Shown here: positions 16,480 through 25,542 of the stretch, in pieces
Numbering within the stretch: the first letter of the stretch is position 1
Layout: every line of letters starts with the position of its first letter
Source of the DNA: Streptomyces sp. TS71-3
Lineage (GTDB): Bacteria > Actinomycetota > Actinomycetes > Streptomycetales > Streptomycetaceae
NCBI RefSeq assembly: GCF_018327685.1
Contig: NZ_BNEL01000001.1
Coordinates: 5,581,501-5,645,500 of the forward strand
Direction: 5' to 3'
DNA length: 64,000 nt
Made by a program: the position numbers and the translations under genes
The notes under the pieces: generated by a model
Told to the model about the DNA's origin: nothing
The model's input: the letters and a program-made list of their open reading frames with translations, nothing else
Databases searched by the model: none

Positions 16480-17619
16480 ATGCCCAGAGCGCCCTTCGAC
16501 TGGATCGACGTGCAGGCCCGCGACCGCCGTGCCGCAGGTCTGGTGCGCACCCTCCGTCCCAGGGCGCACGACACGGGGCGGCTCGATCTGGCCGGCAACG
16601 ACTACCTGGGTCTCGCCCGCCACCCGGAGGTCACGGCAGCGGCGGCAGAAGCCGCTCGGGCCTGGGGCGCCGGGTCCACCGGCTCCCGGCTGGTGACCGG
16701 CACCACCGAGCTGCACGCGGAGCTGGAGCGCGAACTCGCCGCGTTCTGCGGCGCCGAGGCCGCCCTGGTGTTCTCCTCCGGCTACGCGGCCAACCTGGCG
16801 GCCGTCACCTCGCTCGCGCCGCGCGGCAGCCTGATCGTCTCCGACGCGGGCAACCACGCCTCGCTCATCGACGGCTGCCGGCTGGCCCGGGGCACGAAGC
16901 AGGTGGTGCCGCACGCCGATCCCGAGGCGGTGCGCAAGGCGCTGGCCGGACACGACGGGCCCGCGATCGTTGTCTGCGACTCCGTGTTCTCCGTGGACGG
17001 CGACATGGTCCCGCTGGCCGAACTCGCCGCCGCCTGCCGATCCGAGGGCGCCGGCCTCGTGGTCGACGACGCGCACGGCTTCGGCGTGCTGGGCGAGGGC
17101 GGCCGGGGCGGGCCCTACGCGGCCGGCCTCGCGGGCGCCGGCGACTCCGTCACCGTCGTCACGCTCTCCAAGTCGCTCGGCAGCCAGGGCGGCGCGGTGC
17201 TCGGCCCGGCCCGCGTCATCGACCACATCGTCAACACCGCCAGGACGTTCTTCTTCGACACGGGCCTCGCACCGGCCGCGGTGGGCGGCGCGCTGGCCGC
17301 CCTGCGGCTGCTGCGGGGCGAGCCCGACCGCCCGCGCCGCGCCCGCGCGGCGGCCACGGCCCTGTACACCGGCCTCACCGCCGGCGGGCTGGCGGCCGGG
17401 CGCCCCGACGCGGCCGTGGTCTCCGTGCGGGCCCCGTCCGCCGAGGAAGCCGTGCGCTGGTCCGCGGCCTGCCGCTCCGGGGGCGTGGAGGTGGGCTGCT
17501 TCCGCCCGCCGTCCGTTCCCGACGGGATGTCCCGCCTCCGGCTGGCCGCACGCGCCGACCTGACGGAAGATCAGACAGACCGGGCCGTGCGGACGGTCCT
17601 GGAAACCGCCCCGCGCTGA
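16480..17619 (+). CDS. bioF: 8-amino-7-oxononanoate synthase
   Basis: A 379-residue PLP enzyme condensing pimeloyl thioester with alanine to give KAPA, the first committed step of biotin ring assembly. Landmarks: NDYLGLA (40-46), GSTGSRLVTG, DDAHGFG (196-202) and the PLP lysine in TLSKSLG (Lys 231). Divergently transcribed from bioB, so one control region could govern all four biotin genes. Confidence 0.95.
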   Translation: MPRAPFDWIDVQARDRRAAGLVRTLRPRAHDTGRLDLAGNDYLGLARHPEVTAAAAEAARAWGAGSTGSRLVTGTTELHAELERELAAFCGAEAALVFSSGYAANLAAVTSLAPRGSLIVSDAGNHASLIDGCRLARGTKQVVPHADPEAVRKALAGHDGPAIVVCDSVFSVDGDMVPLAELAAACRSEGAGLVVDDAHGFGVLGEGGRGGPYAAGLAGAGDSVTVVTLSKSLGSQGGAVLGPARVIDHIVNTARTFFFDTGLAPAAVGGALAALRLLRGEPDRPRRARAAATALYTGLTAGGLAAGRPDAAVVSVRAPSAEEAVRWSAACRSGGVEVGCFRPPSVPDGMSRLRLAARADLTEDQTDRAVRTVLETAPR

Positions 17620-17638
17620 GGGCGCCCGGGGGCGGAGG

Positions 17639-17652
17639 CCCTCGAGCGAGGG
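17639..17652 (+). terminator. Short hairpin after bioF
   Basis: CCCTCG (17639-17644) and CGAGGG (17647-17652) form a 6-bp stem 20 bases past the bioF stop. Weak but well placed. Confidence 0.4.
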
Positions 17653-17666
17653 GCGGGCGGGCGAAC

Positions 17667-17727
17667 GGAGGGAAAGGAATCAGCCGTTGTGGCGCTTGAG
17701 GTCGGCTCGGGAGGGAAAGGAATCAGC
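17667..17727. repeat. 18-bp direct repeat upstream of the polyamine transporter operon
   Basis: GGAGGGAAAGGAATCAGC occurs perfectly at 17667-17684 and 17710-17727, 43 bases apart (about four helical turns). It lies 156-216 bases upstream of the transporter ATPase start. Could be a paired regulator site or a duplicated fragment. Confidence 0.75.
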
Positions 17728-17882
17728 GCATCCCGGGGACGCCCCCATGTCCGCCGGGTTCCACCAAGTGCTGGTAGGGGGAGGGGACTCCGGGAGAGCG
17801 AGGACGAGCCCGCAGGGTGAAGGGCGCCGTACCGAATCGAGGTCCGAAAGAAGCACGCCAGGGGCACCAGAAGGGACGAGGC

Positions 17883-18938
17883 ATGGAGCGAGCGGCGATC
17901 CGGCTGAGGGGTCTGGCCAAGACCTTCGGCCGGGTGGAGGCGGTGGCCGGGGTGGACCTGGCCATAGCGGACGGCGAGTTCTTCTCGATGCTGGGCCCCT
18001 CGGGCTCCGGCAAGACCACCGTGCTCCGCCTCGTCGCCGGCTTCGAGACGCCCACGGCGGGCTCCGTGGAGCTGGCGGGCCGTGACGTGACCCGGCTCGC
18101 CCCCTTCGAGCGGGACGTGCACACCGTCTTCCAGGACTACGCCCTCTTCCCGCACATGACGGTCGAGCAGAACATCTGCTATCCGCTGCGGATCAAGGGG
18201 GTGCCGAAGGCGGAGCGGGTGCGCCGGGCGGGCGAGGCGCTGGAGCAGGTGCGGCTCGCCGGCTACGGCAGGCGCCGCCCCGGGCAGCTCTCCGGAGGCC
18301 AGCGGCAACGCGTCGCGCTCGCCAGGGCGTTGGTGGGGCACCCGAAGGTGCTGCTCCTCGACGAGCCGCTGGGCGCCCTCGACCTCAAGTTGCGGGAAGA
18401 GATGCAGACAGAGCTCAAGCAACTCCAGCGGGACGTCGGCATCACGTTCGTGTTCGTCACCCACGATCAGGAGGAGGCGCTGACGATGAGCGACCGCATC
18501 GCCGTCTTCCACCGCGGTCGGGTCGAACAGGCCGGTACGCCCGCGGAGATATACGAGAAGCCGGCGAACGCCTTCGTCGCGGGTTTCGTCGGCACCTCCA
18601 ACCTGCTCACCGGCGACGTGGCCAAGCGGCTGCTGGGCACCTCGGGCACCTACAGCGTCCGCCCAGAGAAGATCGCCCTGACGGCGGACGGAGCCGGGAG
18701 CGGCGGTGCGGGCGGCGCCGGCGAGGCCGAGCACGCCACGGCGTCCGGCACCGTCTCGGACGTGGTCTACCTGGGGGACACGACGCGGTTCCTGGTCGAC
18801 CTGGACGCCGGCGGCAGGCTCACCGTCCTCCAGCAGAACCTGGACGCCTCCTCCGAGGACGTCGCCGCCCACCGCGGTGCCCGCGTCGGCCTGCGCTGGC
18901 GCCGCCGCCACACCGTGCCCATCCCCGACTCCGGCTGA
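17883..18938 (+). CDS. Polyamine-type ABC transporter ATP-binding protein (PotA-like)
   Basis: A 351-residue importer ATPase. Walker A is GPSGSGKTT (about 39-47), the signature LSGGQRQR (about 139), Walker B LLLDEPLGALDLK, the H-loop VTHDQEEA, and a C-terminal TOBE-type regulatory domain (about 240-350). The PotA/PotG/FbpC group has this layout. ATG 17883 follows GACGAGG. First gene of a four-gene operon (ATPase, binding lipoprotein, two permeases). Confidence 0.92.
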   Translation: MERAAIRLRGLAKTFGRVEAVAGVDLAIADGEFFSMLGPSGSGKTTVLRLVAGFETPTAGSVELAGRDVTRLAPFERDVHTVFQDYALFPHMTVEQNICYPLRIKGVPKAERVRRAGEALEQVRLAGYGRRRPGQLSGGQRQRVALARALVGHPKVLLLDEPLGALDLKLREEMQTELKQLQRDVGITFVFVTHDQEEALTMSDRIAVFHRGRVEQAGTPAEIYEKPANAFVAGFVGTSNLLTGDVAKRLLGTSGTYSVRPEKIALTADGAGSGGAGGAGEAEHATASGTVSDVVYLGDTTRFLVDLDAGGRLTVLQQNLDASSEDVAAHRGARVGLRWRRRHTVPIPDSG

Positions 18939-18994
18939 CCGCTCCACCCGTACGTTCATCCCGCCGGTCCCCCTCACGTCTGGAGAATGTTGTC

Positions 18995-20203
18995 GTGCGC
19001 GTGAACCCCGCCCTCAAAGCCGCGGCGGTCGCAGCCCTGCTGCTCGTGGCCACCGCCTGCGGATCCTCCGACTCCGGCGGCTCCTCCGGGTCGCCGGGCT
19101 CCGGCGGGTTCCGTCCTCCGGACCTGAAGGCGCAGTCGAAGCTGGGCAAGACGGAGGGCCAGGTCAACCTGATCGCCTGGGCCGGTTACGTCGAGGACGG
19201 GTCCAACGACCCCAAGGTCGACTGGGTCACCGACTTCGAGAAGCAGACGGGCTGCCAGGTCCACGCGAAGACGGCGGCCACCTCCGATGAGATGGTGTCG
19301 CTGATGAAGACCGGCGACTACGACGCCGTCTCCGCCTCCGGCGACGCCTCGCTCCGCCTGATCGCCTCCGGTGACGCGGCCCCCGTCAACACCAAGCTGG
19401 TGCCCAACTACCGCGACGTCTTCCCCGGGTTGAAGAACCAGGACTGGAACTCCGTGCGCGGCGTCAGCTACGGCATCCCGCACGGCCGCGGCGCCAACCT
19501 GCTCATGTACAACACCCAGCAGGTCAAGCCCGCCCCCGACTCCTGGTCCGCGGTCTTCGACGACGCCTCGCGGCACAAGGGCAAGGTGACCGCGTACGAC
19601 TCCCCGATCTACATCGCGGACGCGGCCCTGTACCTGATGGCCACGGAGCCGAGCCTCGGCATCAAGAACCCGTACTCCCTCGACCAGAAGCAGTTCGACG
19701 CCTCCGTGGATCTGCTGAAGAAGCAGAACACGGACGTCGGCGAGTACTGGAGCGACTACCTCAAGGAGGTCTCCGCCTTCAAGAGCGGTGACTCGGTGGT
19801 CGGCACCTCCTGGCAGGTCATCGCCAACCTCGCCAAGTCCGAAGGGGCCAAGATCAACGCGGTGCTGCCCAAGGAGGGCGCGACGGGCTGGTCCGACACC
19901 TGGATGCTCGCCGCCAAGGCCAAGCACCCCAACTGCGCCTACAAGTGGCTCGACTGGATCATCTCGCCCAAGGTCAACGCCGAGGTCGCCGAGTACTTCG
20001 GCGAGGCGCCGTCCAACGCCAAGGCCTGCGCGGAGACCGCCGACAAGAACCACTGCGCGATCTTCCACGCGAGCGACGAGCCGTACTGGAAGAAGGTCCA
20101 CTACTGGACGACACCCATCGAGCAGTGCCTCGACGGCCGCACCGACGTCAAGTGCGTGCCGTACACGAAGTGGGTGCAGGCCTGGAACGAGATCAAGGGC
20201 TGA
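18995..20203 (+). CDS. Extracellular solute-binding lipoprotein, spermidine/putrescine type
   Basis: A 402-residue substrate-binding protein. A signal peptide ends in the lipobox LVATAC (Cys 22 lipidated), followed by a Ser/Gly linker and a PotD-like fold (VNLIAWAGYVEDGS..., FEKQTGCQVHAKTAATSDEMV, SYGIPHGRGANLLMYN). It would sit on the outer face of the membrane and deliver polyamines or a similar cation. GTG 18995 has TGGAGA upstream. Specificity is inferred from family only. Confidence 0.92.
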   Translation: MRVNPALKAAAVAALLLVATACGSSDSGGSSGSPGSGGFRPPDLKAQSKLGKTEGQVNLIAWAGYVEDGSNDPKVDWVTDFEKQTGCQVHAKTAATSDEMVSLMKTGDYDAVSASGDASLRLIASGDAAPVNTKLVPNYRDVFPGLKNQDWNSVRGVSYGIPHGRGANLLMYNTQQVKPAPDSWSAVFDDASRHKGKVTAYDSPIYIADAALYLMATEPSLGIKNPYSLDQKQFDASVDLLKKQNTDVGEYWSDYLKEVSAFKSGDSVVGTSWQVIANLAKSEGAKINAVLPKEGATGWSDTWMLAAKAKHPNCAYKWLDWIISPKVNAEVAEYFGEAPSNAKACAETADKNHCAIFHASDEPYWKKVHYWTTPIEQCLDGRTDVKCVPYTKWVQAWNEIKG

Positions 20204-20210
20204 TCCGCTC

Positions 20211-21095
20211 ATGACGTCCACCGAGCAGGCCGCCGGAGGGGTCCGGCGGCTCGCCGGGGCGCTGCACCGCCGTCCACGGCTGCGCCTGTCGCTGCTGCTC
20301 GGCGCGCCGCTGCTCTGGCTCGTGGTCGCCTACCTCGGCTCCCTCGCGGTGCTCTTCCTGTCCGCGTTCTGGACCACGGACTCCTTCACGTCCGAGGTCG
20401 TCAAGGTGTGGTCCACGGACAACTTCTCGTCCCTGCTCTCCGAGCCGCTGTACCGGCGGGTCGCGCTGCGCAGCGTGGGCGTGGCGCTCGCGGTCACCGC
20501 GCTGTGCGCCGTGATCGCGTTCCCCGTCGCCTTCTACACGGCCCGGGTGGCCCGCCCCCGCTGGCGGCCGCTGCTGGTGGCGGCGATCCTCACCCCGCTG
20601 TGGGCCAGCTATCTGGTGAAGGTCTACGCGTGGCGGCTGATCCTGGCCTCCGACGGGCCGCTCGACTGGGTGCTGGCGCCGTTCGGCATCAGCGGGCCCG
20701 GCTACGGGCTGACGGCCACCGTCGTCGTGCTGACGTACCTGTGGCTGCCGTACATGATCCTGCCCATCCACGCCGGGCTCGAACGGCTCCCGGAGAGCCT
20801 GCTGGACGCCTCCGCGGACCTCGGCGCGCGGTCGTGGCGCACGGTGCGCTCCGTGGTGCTGCCGATGGTGCTGCCCTCGGTGGCCGCCGGCTCGGTCTTC
20901 ACGTTCTCGCTGAGCCTGGGCGACTACATCACCGTGCAGATCGTCGGCGGCAAGACGCAGCTGATCGGCAACCTCGTCTACTCGAACGTCTCGTTGAACC
21001 TGCCGCTGGCCGCCGCGCTCGGCATGGTTCCCGTCGTGGTGATCGTGCTCTATCTGCTGGCGGTGCGCCGCACCGGCGCGCTGAGCAGCCTGTGA
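20211..21095 (+). CDS. ABC transporter permease (PotB-like)
   Basis: A 294-residue inner-membrane permease with six predicted helices and the EAA-type cytoplasmic loop (LPESLLDASADLGARSWRTVR) that contacts the ATPase. ATG 20211 is seven bases past the stop of the binding protein; the frame is open upstream but overlaps that gene. Together with the next gene it forms the channel of the importer. Confidence 0.9.
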   Translation: MTSTEQAAGGVRRLAGALHRRPRLRLSLLLGAPLLWLVVAYLGSLAVLFLSAFWTTDSFTSEVVKVWSTDNFSSLLSEPLYRRVALRSVGVALAVTALCAVIAFPVAFYTARVARPRWRPLLVAAILTPLWASYLVKVYAWRLILASDGPLDWVLAPFGISGPGYGLTATVVVLTYLWLPYMILPIHAGLERLPESLLDASADLGARSWRTVRSVVLPMVLPSVAAGSVFTFSLSLGDYITVQIVGGKTQLIGNLVYSNVSLNLPLAAALGMVPVVVIVLYLLAVRRTGALSSL

Positions 21096-21108
21096 GGAGG
21101 CCCCAGGC

Positions 21109-21924
21109 ATGCGACTGTCCCGTCCCGCACGCATCGCGCTGCGCACCATAGCCGCCCTGGGCTTCGCGGTCGTCTACCTGCCGCTGCTGATCGTGCTCCT
21201 CAACTCCTTCAACCCGGACCGCAGCGCGAGCTGGCCGCCGCCCGGTCTCACCCTGCACTGGTGGGCCGAGGCGTGGCGGAACTCCGGGGCCAGGCACGCG
21301 CTGTGGACGTCGCTGGAGGCGGGTGCCGCGGCCACCGCGGTCGCCCTCGCGCTGGGCACGCTGATCGCGTTCGCGGTGCAGCGGCACGCCTTCTTCGGGC
21401 GCGAGGCGCTCTCGTTCGCCGTGGTGCTGCCCATCGCGCTGCCCGGCATCGTCACCGGCATCGCGCTGAACTCCGCCATCAAGACGGTGCTGGAGCCGGT
21501 GGGCGTCGGACTCGGGCTGTTCACGGTCGTGGTCGGGCACGCCACGTTCTGCGTGGTGGTGGTCTTCAACAACGTGGTGGCACGGCTGCGCAGGATGCCC
21601 AGGTCCGTCGAGGAGGCCGCGATGGACCTGGGAGCCCACACTTTCCGGGCCTTCGCCGACGTCACCTTCCCGCTGGTGCGCTCCGCGCTGGCCGCGGGAG
21701 GGCTGCTGGCGTTCGCCCTGTCCTTCGACGAGATCGTGGTGACGACCTTCACGGCGGGTCCCGGCGTGCAGACCCTGCCGTTGTGGATCTTCGACAACAT
21801 GGCCCGGCCCCAGCAGGCCCCGGTGGTCAACGTGGTGGCCGCGGTGCTGGTGCTGGTGTCGGTGGTGCCCATCTACCTCGCGCAGCGGCTCTCCTCGGAC
21901 ACCGCGGCCGGCAGCAGGATCTGA
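21109..21924 (+). CDS. ABC transporter permease (PotC-like)
   Basis: A 271-residue permease, second channel subunit, with six hydrophobic helices and an EAA loop (MPRSVEEAAMDLGAHTFRAF). GAGGAGG lies 8-14 bases ahead of ATG 21109. Last gene of the operon; a very strong hairpin follows. Confidence 0.9.
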   Translation: MRLSRPARIALRTIAALGFAVVYLPLLIVLLNSFNPDRSASWPPPGLTLHWWAEAWRNSGARHALWTSLEAGAAATAVALALGTLIAFAVQRHAFFGREALSFAVVLPIALPGIVTGIALNSAIKTVLEPVGVGLGLFTVVVGHATFCVVVVFNNVVARLRRMPRSVEEAAMDLGAHTFRAFADVTFPLVRSALAAGGLLAFALSFDEIVVTTFTAGPGVQTLPLWIFDNMARPQQAPVVNVVAAVLVLVSVVPIYLAQRLSSDTAAGSRI

Positions 21925-21937
21925 ACGGCTCACCGGA

Positions 21938-21971
21938 GTGCCCGGGGGCGGCCCGCGCCGCCCCCGGGCAC
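21938..21971. terminator. Strong bidirectional terminator hairpin
   Basis: A perfect 15-bp stem, GTGCCCGGGGGCGGC (21938-21952) against GCCGCCCCCGGGCAC (21957-21971), closes a 4-nt loop between the convergent permease (stop 21924) and DUF397 gene (stop 21977). Confidence 0.85.
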
Positions 21972-21976
21972 CCGGT

Positions 21977-22201
21977 TCAGCGCACCTGGGCCAGGAAGGA
22001 GCGCCAGGCCCCGGGCGAGAACAGCACGGCCGGCCCCGCGGGACGCTTGGAGTCCCGCACCGCGAGCAGTCCTGCCCCGGGCCCGGCCGTCAGGGCGGCG
22101 GTCTCCACGCAGTTGTTCGCACCTGTGCTGTGGCTGCTGCGCCGCCAGACTGCGCCACGCAGAGCGGAAGTGGACGGTACGTGCCGAAACGGTCCGGACA
22201 T
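21977..22201 (-). CDS. DUF397 domain protein
   Basis: A 74-residue DUF397 protein (WRRSSHSTGANNCVETA..., VRDSKRP, FSPGAWRSFLAQV are the family blocks). DUF397 genes accompany Scr1/WhiJ-type XRE regulators in Streptomyces, where the small protein acts as partner or modulator. It starts 11 bases after the stop of the regulator gene, so both form one operon. Confidence 0.9.
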   Translation of the reverse strand: MSGPFRHVPSTSALRGAVWRRSSHSTGANNCVETAALTAGPGAGLLAVRDSKRPAGPAVLFSPGAWRSFLAQVR

Positions 22202-22212
22202 GAGATCGCTCC

Positions 22213-23073
22213 CTACGTTCCCTCGCCGACACGGGCGATGTATTCCAGTGAGTCCTCGGGGGAGAGGGCATATCCCTGAAGCGATGTGAAGGCGTCGATG
22301 TACGCCCGGAGGTCTTCTTTCCGCTCGAGATAGAGGCTACTCGTTAAATGGTCGAGAACGACGACATCGAGATCGGAAATGTTCGGAAATGACAGAACTA
22401 CAAAGGGGCCGGTGACTCCGATGTGCGCCCCGGCGGCGAACGGCAGGACCTGGAGCCGCACATGCGGTCTCACCGCCGCGTCCAGCAGGGCCCGTAGCTG
22501 ACGGCTCATCACCTCCTCGCCGCCCACCGAGCGCCGCAGCACCGCCTCGTCCAGCACCGCGCTGAACTCCACCGGCGGATCCGAGCGCAGCACCTCCTGG
22601 CGGGCCAGGCGTACCTCCACCAGCGCGTCGACGCGGTCGTCCGGCGCGGCGCCGAGGGCCGCCCTGGTCACGGCTCGGGCGTAGTCGGGCGTCTGCAGCA
22701 GCCCCGGCACCACCGAAGTCTCCAGCGTCCGCACCCGGCGGGCCTGCGCCTCCAGGCTGATGAAGTCCCGGTACGCGGGCGGCAGCAGGCCCCGGTAGGC
22801 ATGCCACCAGTCGTGCCGGCCGCCGTCGTGCTCCGAGCCCGCAAGAGCGCTCAGGAGCTGGCGCTGCCCGGGGTTCGTCACCCCGTAGGCGTCCAGCAGC
22901 AGCCGCAGATCGCCGGGCCGCACCCCGCTGCGGCCGGTCTCGACCCGGCTCACCTTCGACTGGTGCCAGCCGACGAGCGCCGCCGCCGCACCGCTGGTGA
23001 GCCCGGCGCCCAGGCGCAGCCCCCGTAGTTCGGCACCGAGCCGTCGGCGGCGCACCGTGGGTCCGTGGCGCAT
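22213..23073 (-). CDS. XRE regulator with DUF5753 domain (Scr1/WhiJ type)
   Basis: A 286-residue regulator: an N-terminal helix-turn-helix (about 12-66; GWHQSKVSRVETGRSGVRPGDL) and a C-terminal Scr1/DUF5753 domain (about 95-280; FISLEAQARRVRTLETSVVPGLLQTPDYARA, then LEYIARVG). These regulators control development and antibiotic genes and work with DUF397 partners. ATG 23073; divergent from an RsbW-like ATPase, giving the familiar three-gene WhiJ-like cluster. Confidence 0.92.
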   Translation of the reverse strand: MRHGPTVRRRRLGAELRGLRLGAGLTSGAAAALVGWHQSKVSRVETGRSGVRPGDLRLLLDAYGVTNPGQRQLLSALAGSEHDGGRHDWWHAYRGLLPPAYRDFISLEAQARRVRTLETSVVPGLLQTPDYARAVTRAALGAAPDDRVDALVEVRLARQEVLRSDPPVEFSAVLDEAVLRRSVGGEEVMSRQLRALLDAAVRPHVRLQVLPFAAGAHIGVTGPFVVLSFPNISDLDVVVLDHLTSSLYLERKEDLRAYIDAFTSLQGYALSPEDSLEYIARVGEGT

Positions 23074-23334
23074 CGACCGTCTCCCTCCCCGGTAGTCGCG
23101 GCCGGCCCCGATGACCGCCGCTCGCTAGAGGAAGCGACGCCGGCGCGTCCAAATGCGGTCGATCGCAGCAGAGTTCACCGCATCGAGGGACAGATATATG
23201 CACTTCTCGGTGGATCGCCGCCCGTCGCCGACGCCGCAGTGGCAGTCTGGCGCACAGCACCGGTCCGGGGCCGCCCCTCGAGCCATCCGCCATGTGTCGG
23301 AGCTCGGCCCCGGTAGGAAAGGGACGACGCCGTC

Positions 23335-23781
23335 ATGGCAGACCTACAGGAAGCATCCGTCACTCTGCCGAGCGATCCAGCCTCGGTCTCCGCCGCGCGC
23401 ACGTACGTCAGCAACCTCCTCACGCAGTGGGGGTTGCCGGGTGAGGCGGAGGCGGCCGACACCGTGCGGCTGATCGTCTCCGAACTCGCCACCAACGCCG
23501 TTCAGCACACCCTGGGACAGTCGCCCACCTTCACCGTCGACGTCGCCCTGGAGCGCGACGAGCACCTGCGCATCGGCGTCACGGACAGCCATCCGCGGCA
23601 CCCCAGGAGACTTCCCGGGGCCGTCCAGCAGGACAACGGCCGGGGCATGGTGATCATCCGCTGGCTGATCGCGGAGTACGGCGGCAGGCTCTTCGTCGAC
23701 CCCACCCCCGAGGGCGGCAAGACGGTGTGGATCACGCTGCCCTGGGGGGCGCCCGTGCGCGAGGGACCGCTGACCGGATAG
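23335..23781 (+). CDS. ATP-binding anti-sigma-factor-like protein (RsbW/SpoIIAB family)
   Basis: A 148-residue HATPase_c_2 protein. The N box is VSELATNAVQHT (Glu/Asn for ATP and Mg), the G1-like block is GVTDSHPR and the G2-like block is QDNGRGMVIIRWL. Streptomyces has many such orphan kinases; next to DUF397/Scr1 genes they are usually regulatory. Cytoplasmic; partner unknown. Confidence 0.88.
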   Translation: MADLQEASVTLPSDPASVSAARTYVSNLLTQWGLPGEAEAADTVRLIVSELATNAVQHTLGQSPTFTVDVALERDEHLRIGVTDSHPRHPRRLPGAVQQDNGRGMVIIRWLIAEYGGRLFVDPTPEGGKTVWITLPWGAPVREGPLTG

Positions 23782-23863
23782 GGCGTCGCACTCGCCCTCG
23801 GGAGACCTCCAGAAGCGTACGACCGGCCGCCAACCGGGAGAACCGCCGCTCAGGGCGCCCCGG

Positions 23864-24400
23864 TCACCGGCCGGACGGTGCGTCCTGCGGACCCTCGCCG
23901 GGCAGGGAGGTCCGGCCCGGGCGGGACATCCGGTGCCTCACGACCATCGGCATGACGCCCCACAGCGCGGTGTGCAGCACGAACACCCCGACGCCGCAAC
24001 CGATCCCCGCCGCCCTGCCGAGCGCCACGTCCACGACCAGCAGCACGGAACCGGTCAGCGCCAGCGCCAGCGCGACCATGCCGGCGATCGCCAGCCGCGA
24101 GGACATCTCCACGATCTGCGGCTTGGCATGGCGCCGGAACAGCGAGCGGTGCAGCGCCGCGGGCGCCAGGAAGAGCGCCGTGGCGATCACCGCGAGCAGC
24201 AGCGTCCCCACGTACACGCCGCGCTGGGCGTCGTCCAGCGAGGGAAAGCGGGCGGCGAAGGCCAGGGTGAGCAGGAACGCGAAGAGGATCTGCACACCGG
24301 TCTGGGTGACCCGCAACTCCTGGAGCAGTTCGGCGAAGTTGCGGTCCGCCCGCTCCAGGGGGGTCTCATTGCGTGCGTTCTCGGCAGGCTGCTCGTTCAT
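23864..24400 (-). CDS. DUF6328-family membrane protein
   Basis: A 178-residue protein with a charged N terminus (NETPLERADRNFAELLQELRVTQTGVQ) and four hydrophobic helices (about 38-58, 64-84, 106-130, 132-152). The N-terminal pattern matches what I recall of DUF6328 proteins in actinobacteria. Function unknown. Monocistronic between two convergent or co-directional neighbours. Confidence 0.8.
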   Translation of the reverse strand: MNEQPAENARNETPLERADRNFAELLQELRVTQTGVQILFAFLLTLAFAARFPSLDDAQRGVYVGTLLLAVIATALFLAPAALHRSLFRRHAKPQIVEMSSRLAIAGMVALALALTGSVLLVVDVALGRAAGIGCGVGVFVLHTALWGVMPMVVRHRMSRPGRTSLPGEGPQDAPSGR

Positions 24401-24451
24401 AACGCCATGAGTAACCCGTCCGGGGCGAGCTCACGCCCCTCCGGGCGAGGG

Positions 24452-24778
24452 TCACGCGGAAGGCGAGCCTCCGTGCCGGATCGGCACCGCGACGCGGGCG
24501 GCGCGTCGCTCGCCGTCCAGGACGCGCAGCGCGCGCGTCAGGGTCTCGGCGTGCAGCTCGCTCTCCCCGCGCTGGTGCATCCGCACGAGCGCGTCCCGGA
24601 GCGTGGCCGCCTTGGCCACGAGGGCCTGCGCGGCGCGCAGACCGCTGTAGGTGTCGCCGGGGCGCGCCGGATTGATGCGGCCCAGCAGGTCCACGACCGC
24701 CAGGTAGCTGTCGATCAGGTCGCCCTCGGCCCGGGTGAGAGCGGGCAGCGGGGGAAGCTCGGGTGGCAGCATCTGCAC
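24452..24778 (-). CDS. Small hypothetical protein downstream of clpP
   Basis: A 108-residue, mostly helical protein (LTRAEGDLIDSYLAVVDLLGRINP..., TLRDALVRMHQRGE). No family recognised. The GTG at 24778 lies directly after the clpP stop; the ATG at 24772 is the alternative and has GAGGTG in front. The tight junction means it is co-transcribed with clpP and might serve it. Confidence 0.72.
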   Translation of the reverse strand: MQMLPPELPPLPALTRAEGDLIDSYLAVVDLLGRINPARPGDTYSGLRAAQALVAKAATLRDALVRMHQRGESELHAETLTRALRVLDGERRAARVAVPIRHGGSPSA

Positions 24779-24779
24779 C

Positions 24780-25433
24780 TCACTTCGCGTCGAAGTACGA
24801 GTCCGAACCGCGGCGGCTGGGCACGACCCGGTCCACCAGGCCGTACTCGACGGCCCCCTGGGCGTCGAGGATCTTGTCGCGTTCGATGTCGCTGCTGATC
24901 TGCTCCACGCTCCTGCCGGTGTGCCTGGCGAGCAGCTCCTCCAGCAGGTCGCGGGTGCGCATGATCTCGGCCGCCTGGATGGCCAGGTCGGACGCCTGCC
25001 CCTCGATCGGCTCGGCGAACTCCGGCTGGTGGATGAGCACCCGCGCGTCCGGCAGGGCCGAGCGCTTGCCCGGGGTGCCCGCGGCGAGGATCACCGCGGC
25101 CGCCGAGGCCGCCTGGCCGAGGCAGATGGTCTCCACCTCGCAGGTGACGAACTGCATGGTGTCGTAGATCGCCGTCATCGCGCTGAACGAACCGCCCGGC
25201 GAATTGATGTACAGCGAGATGTCCCGGTCCGGCGCCAGGTACTCCAGGTGCATGAACTGCGCCATCACGTCGTTCGCCGAGGTGTCGTCGATCGGGGTGC
25301 CGAGGAAGACGATCCGCTCGTCCAGCAGCTTCGAGTACGGATCCAGCGTGCGCTGGCCCGCGCTGGTGCGCTCGGTGAACTCGGGCAGGACATAGCGGCC
25401 GGTGGGCCCGGAAGGACCGGACGGACGGGTCAT
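24780..25433 (-). CDS. clpP: ATP-dependent Clp protease proteolytic subunit (accessory ClpP paralog)
   Basis: A 217-residue ClpP with an intact catalytic triad: Ser 110 in GQAASAAA, His 135 in LIHQP and Asp 186 in ERDKILD. The N-terminal ~25 residues are Pro/Gly-rich. It is not next to clpX or tig, as housekeeping clpP1P2 are, nor beside a second clpP, so it is probably one of the accessory paralogs. Whether it forms a tetradecamer alone cannot be told. Confidence 0.92.
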   Translation of the reverse strand: MTRPSGPSGPTGRYVLPEFTERTSAGQRTLDPYSKLLDERIVFLGTPIDDTSANDVMAQFMHLEYLAPDRDISLYINSPGGSFSAMTAIYDTMQFVTCEVETICLGQAASAAAVILAAGTPGKRSALPDARVLIHQPEFAEPIEGQASDLAIQAAEIMRTRDLLEELLARHTGRSVEQISSDIERDKILDAQGAVEYGLVDRVVPSRRGSDSYFDAK

Positions 25434-25508
25434 GGCAGCGCCTCCTCGAAGCGGTCTCCGAATCTGCGCGCCCCTGCTTGCGAGGCGCGGCTCACGTCCC
25501 TGTAAAAA

Positions 25509-25542
25509 ATGTACAGGATGTACGTGACGTTATGATGGGAGC
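25509..25542 (+). promoter_or_regulatory. Promoter and direct repeats of the Phd-type antitoxin
   Basis: TATGAT (25531-25536) is a near-consensus -10 element six bases ahead of the ATG at 25543, implying a leaderless or near-leaderless message. Upstream, ATGTAC occurs at 25509-25514 and 25518-25523 in direct repeat; TGTACA inside it is palindromic. These could be the antitoxin's operator. Confidence 0.5.
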
